Below are positions 44,897 to 54,971 of a DNA stretch of 64,000 nucleotides, one piece after another. Under the pieces are notes generated by a model that worked only from the letters and a program-made list of their open reading frames with translations, searched no databases and was not told the origin of the DNA. The stretch is from Cerioporus squamosus. Its lineage: Eukaryota > Basidiomycota > Agaricomycetes > Polyporales > Polyporaceae. Made by a program: the position numbers and the translations under genes. How positions within the stretch are numbered: position 1 is the stretch's first letter; each line of letters starts with the position of its first letter. The stretch spans positions 124,001-188,000 of the forward strand of contig JABYQS010000025.1 in assembly GCA_022592435.1 (NCBI GenBank). The letters run 5' to 3'.

Positions 44897-45769
44897 CTAA
44901 GTCCGACGGTCCCCGACGGACCTAGAGCCCGGGCGTCGTCCAGAGGCCCATTCGAATGGGGACGGCTCAGTGACGGTCAGGTTGTGTAGGGGTTGCCAGG
45001 GTAGGGAGTCGAACACAGTGGAGGCAATGCGTCGAGGGGCGTTGGGGTTACGCTGGTGGAACTCATCGATGAGCTCCTGACAGTGGGTGAGGCCTTTCGC
45101 GGGTTCCCAACTGTCATCGCCCTCACCGTATCCCTTCCAGCGGACCAGGTACTGGAACTGATTGCGGTAAGTGCGACTGTCCAGGATTGCCTCAACCTCG
45201 TACTCCAGTTCGCCCTCCACCTCGACCGGTTCTGGTGGGGGTGGTTGTTCTCCATTGACCTCGTTACCCTTCCAGGGTGTGAGACGGTCAACGTGGATCA
45301 CGTCGTGCCGGTTCTGCATGGACGGAGGTAGCGAGAGACGATATGTGAGGTCGCCGGTCCGTTCGAGGACTTCATACGGGCCTAGGCGACGTGGACCGAG
45401 CTTGCGACTGGCCTGATGGATGGTGACGTCTCGTGCGTCCAACCAGACACGATCGCCCACCTTGAATTCGTGAGGCTTAGGCTTCCCGAGCTCGAACCGT
45501 TCCTTCATCGCCACCTTCTCCATACGCAGGGCCGCCTCAGCCTCACGTCGTACCTCTCGCAGTGTCTCTAGGCGCTGGTCCAGGGTAGGGAATCGGGTGC
45601 GACCGCCGACGGGTACTGTGAAGTTCGGGCGGTAACCGTAGACCACTTCGAAGGGGGACATGTTATGAGCGGAGTGAACGCGGTTGTTGAGGACGAATTC
45701 GGCAGTGGGGAGGTGGTCGACCCAATCGTCCTGGCGTGAGTTCGTGAAGAGGCGGAGGTGCTTCTCCAC
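44897..45769 (-). CDS. retroelement integrase C-terminus with chromodomain, truncated
   Basis: About 290 residues. NQEVEKHLRLFTNSRQDDWV, DHLPTAEFVLNNRVHSAHNM and SPFEVVYGYRPNF are the end of the integrase core. KVGDRVWLDARDV, RRLGPYEVLERTGDLTYRLS and DVIHVDRLTPWKG are the C-terminal DNA-binding (GPY/F-type) module. YEVEAILDSRTYRNQFQYLV, RWKGYGEGDDSWEPAKGL is a complete chromodomain that would direct insertion to marked chromatin. The HHCC zinc domain and catalytic DDE are missing. The stop codon lies within the polypurine tract. Confidence 0.88.
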   Translation of the reverse strand: MEKHLRLFTNSRQDDWVDHLPTAEFVLNNRVHSAHNMSPFEVVYGYRPNFTVPVGGRTRFPTLDQRLETLREVRREAEAALRMEKVAMKERFELGKPKPHEFKVGDRVWLDARDVTIHQASRKLGPRRLGPYEVLERTGDLTYRLSLPPSMQNRHDVIHVDRLTPWKGNEVNGEQPPPPEPVEVEGELEYEVEAILDSRTYRNQFQYLVRWKGYGEGDDSWEPAKGLTHCQELIDEFHQRNPNAPRRIASTVFDSLPWQPLHNLTVTEPSPFEWASGRRPGSRSVGDRRT

Positions 45770-45792
45770 CTCCTGATTCGCGCGCGCCCGTT

Positions 45793-47084
45793 CTAAAAAG
45801 ACTGCTGGAGGGCAGCGATCTGCTCTGCAAGGAGCTTCTGCTGTTCCATCAGCTGCGCCAGCAACACGCTGGTGTCCACTGCAGAAGGGGTCGACGTGGA
45901 GGCAGCGGTCTGAGCTTCCCCTTCACCCTCCACGGTGGCGGACGCCCTCTGCGAGCGCGGCTTCTTGAGGAACTTGTCCATGCAGACTACCTCGCGATGA
46001 CCCGCGCGACGGCAGTAGTTGCAGATCTCCCGATCGTGGCCGCCGTCCTTCTTGACGTGCGCCTCGGAGCCACAGCCGTAGCACTTGCCGCGCATGAAGC
46101 GGTTGAAGTCCTCGCGGGTACGGGTGGCATCCACGTCCATAGCGTTGGGATCCCGGGCGGCGGGTGTGAACGGGGTGGTGTGCACGGCAGCAGGGGTTCT
46201 AGTCGAGGGGGTAGGGAGCGTCCTTCCCTGCTGGCGGGCCTTCTCCGCGCGCCGCTGACGGACACGGACATCGATGTCAGCAGTGACGGTGATGAGCTCC
46301 TCGAGCGTTCCAATGGGGCGAGCGGTGTGCACCAACTCGTCCTTGATTGCATCGGAGAGGTGCTCGTAGAACCGGTCTCGGAGGTCGGCGCCTGAGTAGC
46401 CCGTTCGACCAGCAAGCTCCTTGAACCGTGCGGCGTACTCTGGGACGGTGAGGGAGCCCTGGTAGAGCTTCCGGAGACGCTCCTTTGCGTCGACGGCCTC
46501 GTCCACGGACTCGAACCGGGCCTTGAACTGTGACCGGAACTCGTTCCAGTCGTTGTTGAACGGCATGTGGCCCAGGGTGAGCTGTTCCATGGCCGGGGTA
46601 GCCCAGAGGGCGGCGTCATCCTGCAAGTACGAGAGGACGGTACGGATCCATTGGTCGTTACGGGGACCAACAGCATTCCCGGCAGCGTCGAGGTGGTTGA
46701 GGGACGCGCCTTGGGTCATAGCCCACATCGTGAAGGCCGCTAGGAAGCGACGTGCCTCCCGCCCTGTTCTCCCTTGAACGGCGCGGGCTTCTGAACCGCC
46801 TTCGACGAGTTGTTGGCCTGAGTGGCGAAGGCGAGCTGCGTCATCGATTGCGTGAGGAGGGCCATCGATTGGAGGAGGAGCTGAGTGGCGTCGGGAGCTT
46901 GGGCAGGAGCAGGCTGAGCCGCCGCTGGTTGCGCAGCTTGGGCGGCTTGGGCGTGTTGGGCAGCCTGGGCTGGCTGTGCAGGCTGAGGGTTAGCCTGCTG
47001 GGCTGCGGCTGGGTTCTGAGCCCCTGGTTGCCCTTGTTCGGCCATCGCAGGTGGTGCTGACAGTGGACGAGAGGGGGTGATCAC
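45793..47084 (-). CDS. retroelement Gag with zinc knuckle, frame-broken
   Basis: Two overlapping-phase frames, 47084-46740 and 46728-45793, form one Gag. The N-terminus is Ala/Gln/Pro-rich (MAEQGQPGAQNPAAAQQANP), then VQKPAPFKGEQGG. The frame then shifts by one base at a G-rich run near 46755 and goes on as EARRFLAAFTMWAMTQGASL. The capsid region follows (WIRTVLSYLQDDAALWATPA, RLRKLYQGSLTVPEYAARFK, ELAGRTGYSGADLRDRFYEH). One degenerate knuckle (CYGCGSEAH) precedes a perfect CNYCRRAGHREVVC. The end is Gln-rich (LMEQQKLLAEQIAALQQSF). The break needs one extra base. Confidence 0.82.
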
Positions 47085-47435
47085 AGGTGATGGGGGTGCG
47101 GCGATAAGAGCGACGACCTCGCGTTCGTCAATCGGGGTGCTTGGAAGGGGGGAGTGTGTGGTGGGTGACTCTGCAACGGGAGAGTCGGGGACGGGGATGA
47201 AAGTATCGGAGTAGGCTTCGACGTTGATGCGACTGGGGCGATAGTGACGGTTGGGGCAAGGGTTCTGCTCACAGGATTCCCAGTACCACGCGTTATCCTC
47301 CGGATCCTTCCTCCGATGGACGTATTCTTGGTCTTCGGTATCCCAGGCGTGGTGTCTGCGGGAACAGTCCAGGGTGACGGGGTGGCTTGTCGAGCGATGG
47401 GGACACTCTTGTCAGAGTGTCGGCACCGATGAGGG

Positions 47436-47445
47436 ATCTCGACCT
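47436..47445 (-). promoter_or_regulatory. primer-binding site, probable self-priming type
   Basis: Two bases inside the 5' LTR, the minus-sense sequence is AGGTCGAGAT. It does not start with TGG, as a tRNA-3'-end primer site would. The exact complement ATCTCGACCT occurs in the 5' LTR at 47713-47704, 34 nt downstream of the first T of TATATAA (47747-47741), which is where transcription should start. So the RNA 5' end can pair with this site, as in Tf1-type elements. Confidence 0.65.
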
Positions 47446-47447
47446 AA

Positions 47448-48033
47448 TGTCGCGGCGACTAGGCGCGTAGACACCAGACGTCGATCGGCGACGGTCTGAG
47501 GGGCGAGCGGCGAGGAGCCGAAAAGGGGAGAGTAGAGAGGAAGCTCGACGAGGGCAGAGCAACGACCGGCTCGAAGGCACGAAGTCGTCGATAGCTAGTC
47601 TTCACGCGCACTGCGACAGACTAGTCCCAATGACCAGGTTATATTAGCACAGAGACAAGGGGAAAGTACATGGGGGAAAGCGCACCTAGTCCCAATGACC
47701 AGGAGGTCGAGATGGGGACCAGGTAAGCGCTGGGAGGGCCTTATATACTAGTCTACTCTGAACAATCACGTGCCAGTGGAAGTGACTCATGCGGGAAAGG
47801 GAGCGAGGCTGTACGAGTGGGAGACAAAAGGGTGGGAAAACACATGGTAACGGGATGGTAAGTGCGAGAACAAGGCATGCGGTCGCGGGAACAGAGCATA
47901 CGGGCGCGAGAATGAAATCAAGGGGTCCAAAATGGGATGTGTATGAAGTAGGAAAGGGATCAAGATGGGAAAGTGGAAGTTCCAGGGAAAACGAAAAGGA
48001 ACGAAAAGAGGTGCTGGTCCACTGACCGTGACA
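47448..48033 (-). repeat. 5' LTR of the chromovirus
   Basis: 586 bp, nearly identical to the 3' LTR. By eye the differences are an A/G near the left end (44306 against 47454) and a C/T in the right third (gtacgaag against gtatgaag). It contains the promoter TATATAA on the minus strand. Confidence 0.92.
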
Positions 48034-48038
48034 TCCTC

Positions 48039-49334
48039 AGTGGTGTAGCTCATCTGGATGTTGTTCCTTAGAGGACTTGATGAGTAAAGGGGGCCCCATA
48101 GATGAGCCCTAGCTTCATGTGTCTGTCATGTCTTTGTTGTCTCCTGTCGTGTCTTTGCCACCTCCTGTCGTGTCTTTGTCGTCTACTGTAGTGTCTAAAG
48201 GCTGAGAGTATTCCTGGACACAAGAAAGTAGACAGGTCTCCATCCAAGTAAAGTCGAATCAGTTCGGGGTCAAGGGCTATACAAATGAGGCAATCAAAGT
48301 GTTTCAGGTCGCTTGTTATGGGACTCTACTCTCAGGAAATAAGGGTCTTTGGTTGTGTGACGGGGCCAAGACGAGTTCACGGGTGTGGCGCGACTGGGCG
48401 GGATGCGACCCGGGCAGCACTGTTCGGTTGAGTTCAAGATGGTCCTGCACGACGCGGTCCTCTGACCAGTGAGGTTAAATTCCAGAGCATTGAAGTCGAT
48501 CGAGATCATGGTGAACTCAAGCAAACAAATCATCCAATAATCGTCCCAATTATTTGACCATCCACAATCGTGGCCAGGTTTGCCCGGAGGGGCGCTACTT
48601 ATGCATAGTGTATGGAAGTGTATGTACTATAATAATGTACTGTCCTGCGACCATTATAGACCTTCTATGTTTCCTATAAGGCCACGCCTCCGAGCGCTGT
48701 CTGCAGCGATATCCTTTTGTTCGTCTGAGCCATGTCATTGTAATCCAGCTCGAGTGATTGTCTCTCTCATGGCTGGAGTTTACTTGATAGTGAATTGGAT
48801 ATTGAGTATTGATTAGATTAGATCGAGCGCGGACTCAGTCCTGTCTTGTCTACTTACGGTCGTGTGCTCGTTTGTCTCGTCTCATACTCCTTGTCTACGC
48901 TTGCCTATTGTCTTCACATGTATTTAACCCCCCCTGCGACGTCGTGATCTTCACGCATTTGCACCGGCCAAACACGACTCTGTTCTCTCCCACACCGCTC
49001 GTGCCTCGCTTATTCTAACATTGGATACATCTGTCGCTTTAGCCTAAGCCACGCTCTATACAAACATCAACTAAGGCATACAGTATCGAAGTCTTACTGG
49101 TGCTTCAAATAGTTCTCTACTTATACGAGTCTCATCACGGAGTTGAGCGCTTGTATGCCCAGCCACCACCACCATGATCATCATCGAGCTCATGGTCGCC
49201 CGCGGCCCAAGCTCGGGTGAGGGTGAGAAATCTATGAAGATTGTCGCTGTTCTCAATATGTGATATCTGGCAAAAATTTTTGTGTCTAGTAAGTCTGGCA
49301 AGGTCTATCATCGGACGTCAGTGTGAAGGTCACT
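48039..49334. other. gene-poor flank with a 21-bp tandem repeat
   Basis: No gene. Contains the 21-bp repeat at 48129-48191 and AT-richer sequence. The first part continues, without the LTR element, from the deaminase gene's 3' end. Confidence 0.4.
48129..48191 (+). repeat. 21-bp tandem repeat, three units
   Basis: Three imperfect units of the form tgtctttgYYRYCTcctgtcg (about 48129-48149, 48150-48170, 48171-48191) followed by a partial fourth (tgtcta). Confidence 0.7.
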
Positions 49335-49644
49335 TACAGCTGGCGTCAAAACCAATGCCCGACACGCGAAAGCGCACATATCGCGCCAGAAAATGCCCAA
49401 AATTCAGAAAATTCCCCGTAGGCCGTACAAGCCCAAAACTATGAAAACCCAATAAAAGCACCCTATACTCTTCTTGCACGAAGGTTTGACGGTCGTACGC
49501 TTGTCTCAGAGGTCGTTTGAGCTCGAGTATGTCGGACCAAGAGACCACGTCTGCGGGCGCTTGGACGTCGCACAGCCGCACTCGCCTGTAGCGCCCGTAG
49601 ACGTGGGGTTTTGGTTGCTCTTGGCCACCTCCATTCCCCGGATA

Positions 49645-49911
49645 CTGTACCATTTGAAATGGTTCGACCAGTCACGGGTCACAGGGCCCCGATATGGTTG
49701 AACTTTGGGACGATGTCACAGGTCACCAGAGGGCTGGTTGAACCCGCCCTCCGGGCGCTTGTGCCATTGGGGGGCCGGCGCGCTTCGCGCGCCCTAGATT
49801 TGGTTGAAATTTGGCCGGTGTCACAGGTCACCGGCCGGCTGGTCGAATTCGTTCACCAAAATCGGCCTGTCACAGGTCACAGGCCTGGTTGAACCATTCC
49901 AAATGGTACAG
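49645..49911. mobile_element. nested TA-flanked inverted-repeat element
   Basis: About 267 bp inside the outer element. Inverted ends begin CTGTACCATTTGAAATGG (left) and, in reverse complement, CTGTACCATTTGGAATGG (right). They continue to GGTTC(G/A)ACCAG: 27 bp with two mismatches. TA lies on both sides (49643-49644, 49912-49913). Its middle holds the hairpin array listed separately. Confidence 0.65.
49671..49880. repeat. array of GTCACAGGTCAC hairpin units
   Basis: Four copies of GTCACAGGTCAC (the first, at 49671-49682, as GTCACGGGTCAC; others at 49715-49726, 49820-49831, 49869-49880). At least two sit between GC-rich complementary arms (ggccggtg..caccggcc; ggcctgt..acaggcc), and GGTTGAA-type motifs stand between units. 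A gcgcgc-ttc-gcgcgc-type hairpin lies near 49780-49795. Confidence 0.7.
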
Positions 49912-50098
49912 TACATCCAGAGTAGAGGTACAAGAAACTATGCTGGTGCGTAGACGAGTGCACCCCGAAGTCGAATGAGGCGAAACGGAGGAGTCAAAGC
50001 AGGGCTGTTGAATTTTCTGAATTTTTCGATTTCTTTCGTGCGTTCGGAGTTCAAACTGCGCATCGGAACGTCGGGCATTGGTTTTGACGCCAGCTGTA

Positions 50099-53000
50099 CT
50101 CTATCTCCGGGTTTGCTACGCAGCTAATTTGTTCGACGCTGAAGGTTTCACTATCGTCACCGCAGAACCGTCAAACCCACTGCCCCAGAAGGCTGGTCGA
50201 AGGCATGTTTTCGTAATACCTCTCGTTGGGATTACCAGAGCGTATCTTTCGCATCCGTTTCCAGACTGCAGTGGCCCGTCAATGCCCGCGAGCTCGTCGT
50301 TATCGCACCTCAGCCTCAACGGGGAAAAGCGAGGATCATCGGAAGAGGTCTGAACGTCCGACTGACGAATGGTTGTCCTAAAAGTAAGATGGCATCCCAA
50401 ACACGTCCAGGTATGTGGTTTGATAGATGAGTCTTCGGAGGAACGCTGAAACCCTCTATGTCCGTGACGGTGTCTTGGATTCGGCCACAAATCAGACATA
50501 TTCCGCCCGAAGCTGATATTGATACTACTGAGGCAGTAGTAAGGTAGCCTAGGTGAGTGCGAGTAGCTCAACTGTGTGAACAGGATGCATCCAAATATCA
50601 TACACCCTCTGCTTCCTCCGCGCTCCCCATTCCTCGTATCTAACCGCATGGCCGCCCGCCGCCCTCGTCTGCGCTACATCCCGCCAATCACCGTTCACAT
50701 TCGCTCAACTCGTCCCTTCATGCCGTCAACGAACTCGGACAATCCCCTCAATGCAGCATCCTCGTGTGACAGCGCATGCGCGGGTTACGTTCGTCAACAG
50801 GATTCTATGTGGCGCATCTGAGGCTCGCACGACCCGGGCCTCTGGACATGCCATACACAACTTTAATAGCTTCTCTCGCATATCCCTCGTTACTGCTCGT
50901 TAGCTGCCTCTGCGCAACTCCGCTTGCGCGATAGCAGCAGGCGCGGTACCACGTTGTGTTGCTCGCTGCCTCGAGGCTCGCACTCTATGATGATCGATAT
51001 CGCGTACTGCGACTTTGCACCAGCCTTGCCAATGCCTGCGCAATCAGTCGTCAGTCGCCGCCCTGGCTGGTCCTCGGCCCTCCCAATGCAATCTGGTCTC
51101 TGGTGTCCGGCGTTCGAATGCTTGGTCTCACGTCGACGTTTCAGTTGGGCTCTAGTCCGGTCTTCAAGTGACTTGGCACGACGGGCTGGCAGTGCGAATG
51201 CATCAAAGAACCGGCGATGACGGAGGATGGGAACGCGAACGCCGGGCGCACACATCGTATCCATTAAGCTACCCTCGGGCTTCCCACCGTGCCTCACATC
51301 GACATCCGCGCTGTTCCCGCCCTTCCCCGGCGTCCCGAACGCCGGGAGAAACTGCGAACCCAGGGTGTCCTATCGGGCTGCTGTCGACGTCTCCCAATGC
51401 TCGTCGCCCATCCTTCCAGTGTCCCATCCTTGGCGTCCATCACACGCGTTGTGGCAGTGGATCTCAAGCTCGGGCTCTCGCCCTCCCAGGAGGAGAGGTC
51501 CAACCGCTAGCCGCCACATATCGACGGCAGCTACACTAGCCGCTGCTCGGGACTTGTACGTATCTCGGTCGAACCCGAAGAACTGTACATTCATGCAAGC
51601 CTCCCGCCGAACCTAAACTCCATCGCAAAAGATGCCTCCAAGCCCATTTCGAGCGCCGACACGAGGCCGGTCGGCACTTTGGCAACCTCGGAGAGATGTC
51701 TCGCACTCTCGGGCCCGACATCCGTGCTTCTCCCACTGCGAGGCTCCGCGGTACCTGGGCAGTCTCCACCGCTACAGTAATTCGTGCTCGTACTCGCCTG
51801 TGTTACCCGTCTTCCGTCTTGCTGTTATCGCGACGCGTGTCCAGCTGGCGGTGTTCGCATACGCACGTCTCCATCGCGCGCGCGAGGCGGACTCCACGTG
51901 TGGGCTTATCGCAGGGTTCGTCTCTCGAGAGCCCGAGGGGTGCGCAGCGGTCGTGCTGAGAGAGAAGTGCTACTACTAGTACGTCCCTTGGTTCCTCAGG
52001 CTCTCCTTTGCAGATACCGAGAAGCCAGATGGAGGAGCTGCGCATGCCGCCAAAGGGGCACACGTAAAAGAATGAGCAACGACCATTGCGCCCTTCGTGC
52101 ACACGCTCCTCCCAGGGCCGGAGGAGTCTTCTCCGTCTGGCGACGCAGGGAATTCAGTTCGTTCTTCTCTCGGCCTGATTGCACGCACAGAAGAACCAAG
52201 GACTGGCCAGGAGGCACACTTGGTACGTTCGGCGATCACTCTGGAGTCTGCCTGCGGGGTTTGTAACACAAACGTTTTCCTCTCCTAAGGTTCAAAGGAA
52301 CGCTCGAAAAGTGCGAACAAGACAAGAACTCTTCCTGTGCTCCGCATTACTCGGCAACTCGGTGTACGGGTCCGCAATATACGCATAATTGCGCACGGTG
52401 AGCATCTTTTTGCGCGGGCACGCGACCCCGGGCGTGCTCCGAAACACGGCCGTTCGGAACGGGGAGCTTGTATTCATGTGCACGGGACTCGCTGCGGAGG
52501 TATAGCTAGTGGCCTGTATGTGTAGCTCGTTCCGAGTCCGAGAGCACAAGTATGTTTGTTTGTCTGGCGGCTCCGCTCTCTGGCTGTCGTCATCCCGTCG
52601 CTCATCAGGTCCCGGGTGTTGAGTATGGGAAGGGGCGAGGGGCAGATCCCCGAGGTTGTTCAGCTACGCCAAAGCTCTGGACATGAATGTGTGAATGAGC
52701 GACGTGCGCGTGCGAGCACCACAAACCAACGTTCGCGCCACCCGTGCCAGGCCTCCCAGGTCTGAGAATCACAGGACACACGAGTGCGTCCTGCGAGGCA
52801 CACGACTGGGGAGCGCGTTTTGAGTTCGGGCGGATGCGATCCGCTGCGGTGCACGACCACTGCATAGATCCAGCCGAGAGAACGAGAAAGTGGCACGCCA
52901 TCTCATCTCGTCCTCCTCGACTTCTCTTCTGGGAAGGTGCGGACGACCAGCCGCGGGAAGCACGCGAAAACATCGAGCTCGGGCAGCGCATATGGCAGGC

Positions 53001-54971
53001 GCAATCGTAGATGGCCGAGACGATAACGGAACCAACGTACGCCTGCCCTCTCTGCTGTCATCCGCGGGGTGAGGGGCTCGAACCCGGCCTCGTTGTGCGT
53101 TTGCGATCCTCTGTGGCATCCGGTATCCAACGTGCCACTCAGAGCCGTATTGGCGGAGATGGGGAGTCGGAGGATTTGCGGCTGCTGGAGGATTCTGGAT
53201 GCAACCGGAGGGGCGATTGCGACGAACGTTTGAGTTGGACTGTGTTGGATGTGCCACTCGCCTGGTGTCATGGGTCTGGATCGTCGGGATCGCGAACTCG
53301 CACTGGAAGATTGGAGATAATGGAGATGGGATTGGGCGCATGAGTAATAGTACATATTATGCTGATGCGGACGCGGACGACGAATGCGGGGATGTCCATG
53401 TTGCCGGATGCGATGCGGGGAGGTCGATGGATGGATTATGGATGGATCGCTGGATCCTACCCGAGTGTAGTATGAATATCCGGGCCTCGAGGAGCTACTA
53501 TCAAGATGGATTGTGAATAATGTGCACAGATCAGTACGGCATGCTTGACATTGTGATGTTCGCGGATGAAGGGAGTCGGATGGCATGTATGGGCTTCGTG
53601 CCTTCCCGAAGTCGTGAGCAAAGCAGTCGAGGAATATAGAAATGTCAAACGAACGGCGTACCGGGGCAACGGGGACCTGGCGTGGACATGCGGAGAAGGA
53701 TGAACGCCGGCGGTGTATGAATGCCTGGCCGCTTCGGAGGTCGCACACAAGGGCAGAGGGGCTCGGCTGCGGGCAATATATGTATGGATTAGGGTGCTTC
53801 CAGAGTGGTAAGGGAGTGGCCAGAACTGAAGGCAATCTGGCGGCGACTAGAGAGCTTCGAGCCTGCGGCTGGGGTACGGGGTTAAGCGTGCACCCAATCG
53901 ACTAGGAATACTCATCTGTTCGCAGGCAACCCAGATACTCGATCTCGCGAAGTATGCGGAGAAGCGCAGTGGTGCCGTCGCCAGTTAGGAGCCGTTATAT
54001 GAAGAGCACGCAGCAGCGATGTTCAATTGAGGAGCACCCCGTGCTCGTCTAGTTCCACTTGGCCATGTTGCGAAGCAGGGAGGACGAGTAATACTCGACG
54101 AGTGCGTACGTCAAACCCTCTGGCAAGGTTCCACGGCCGGATGGTCAGGCGGGCACCGGCGGCGCGCGTTGGTCAGCAGTCACTAGGCGGGCTTGCTAAC
54201 GTATTTACGCCAGACGAGCATCAGGTATGTAATGCGCTGCCGATGCCATCCAGAACAGCGGCGACGAGTCATGACAAGACGCGAAGGTCGTCGTGGACGT
54301 CGGTGTCGGGTCTTGTGCGAGCTGCCCGGCGTCCCGGAGAGGGACAGTGCGTGGGAAGAATCAACCCTAACCCAGACGCCGAATCAGGGCGGCGATATAA
54401 TGCACGGCGACGCGGATTCAGACTCCGGTCGTCCTCTTTTTTCATGTTTTGGTTCCGTTAGGCTTTGCTTCCTCGTCCTCGGCCGTCCTCGCTGCTTTTT
54501 CTTGCCAGCTGTGAGCGTAACAAGGCGTCTCATCACACGTACGTTCTCCCTTCCCTTCACCCCGCTGCGACTCACCCACCGTCGCACCTTTCCTCAGCGC
54601 AAAATTTTTATGATTTTGCCGCCGATTCGCCGCCGAGATTCGAGTCGAAGCGCGGGCTGCGTCTGAGGTGGAACGGGCGCGGACAGACGTCCGCGGTGGA
54701 GAGAAAAGCACAAAAACAACAGGAGGTGAGTCGCGTTTGCCTGCAGGACGGGGGCTGCGAGCTGCGAGCGGCGAGACAGACGCCCGGCGGGACGGGGGCA
54801 AAGGGTTTCTGGGCGTTGACAGCCACGCGGCTGTGCCCATGATGGCCTGCCTTATCCGGAACCCCAGGCACTCGCCCCTCGTATTTATTGCCCTGACTCA
54901 TTGTTTCCGGCCGAGCTCAATGTTCATCCTTTCCCCCCTTCAGTTCTGTCGTCGTAGAGCGGGTGTCCCTT
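50099..54971. other. gene-poor 4.9-kb region
   Basis: No recognised gene. Open frames occur on both strands but lack domains and consistent splicing. The candidate at 50116-50499 (-) is listed separately. The last 300 bp are the promoter and leader of RING gene 3, with short pyrimidine-rich stretches before the ATG at 54972. Confidence 0.35.
50116..50499 (-). CDS. hypothetical protein, weak candidate
   Basis: Minus-strand frame from MSDLWPNPRHRHGHRGF to a stop at 50116, about 127 residues, with RLRCDNDELAGIDGPLQSGN in the middle. It abuts the right end of the inverted-repeat element. No family recognised; may be chance. Confidence 0.2.
   Translation of the reverse strand: MSDLWPNPRHRHGHRGFQRSSEDSSIKPHTWTCLGCHLTFRTTIRQSDVQTSSDDPRFSPLRLRCDNDELAGIDGPLQSGNGCERYALVIPTRGITKTCLRPAFWGSGFDGSAVTIVKPSASNKLAA

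Larger units (their letters stand above)
44300..48033 (-). mobile_element. internally deleted Ty3/gypsy chromovirus, TSD TCCTC
   Basis: The element is transcribed on the minus strand. 5' LTR 47448-48033, primer-binding site next to it, gag-like ORFs 47084-45793, then directly the C-terminal integrase and chromodomain 45769-44897, polypurine tract (plus-strand cccccctcct, 44889-44898), 3' LTR 44300-44885. TCCTC flanks it at 44295-44299 and 48034-48038. Protease, reverse transcriptase, RNase H and the integrase core are absent: the gag stop is followed within about 20 nt by integrase sequence. The two 586-bp LTRs differ at about two positions by eye, so the insertion is recent and was probably mobilised in trans by an intact relative. 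Confidence 0.92.
49337..50096. mobile_element. TA-flanked terminal-inverted-repeat element (MITE-like)
   Basis: Perfect inverted termini of 27 bp, starting CAGCTGGCGTCAAAACC, at 49337-49363 and 50070-50096, each bordered by TA (49335-49336, 50097-50098). A second inverted match, aaaattcagaaaattc, lies 60-70 bp inside each end. TA duplications and such termini suggest a non-autonomous Tc1/mariner-type element, 760 bp including a nested insertion. No transposase frame is present. Confidence 0.75.

Noticed and set aside
47081..47272. 63-residue Ser/Pro-rich frame upstream of gag
   Set aside because: Lies in the retroelement leader; low complexity, with no evidence of separate translation.
49671..49880. 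Possible CRISPR-like array
   Set aside because: Repeats are only 12 bp, spacing is irregular and they lie within a eukaryotic inverted-repeat element; the organism is a fungus.
51227..51979. Long plus-strand frames rich in Arg, Ser and Pro
   Set aside because: Several frames on both strands are open at once, with no domain, no conserved start and no consistent introns; expected by chance in GC-rich DNA.
53020..53130. tRNA-like segment on the minus strand (B-box-like GGTTCGAGCCC)
   Set aside because: Only three T-arm base pairs form, and the would-be acceptor arms do not pair, so no cloverleaf.
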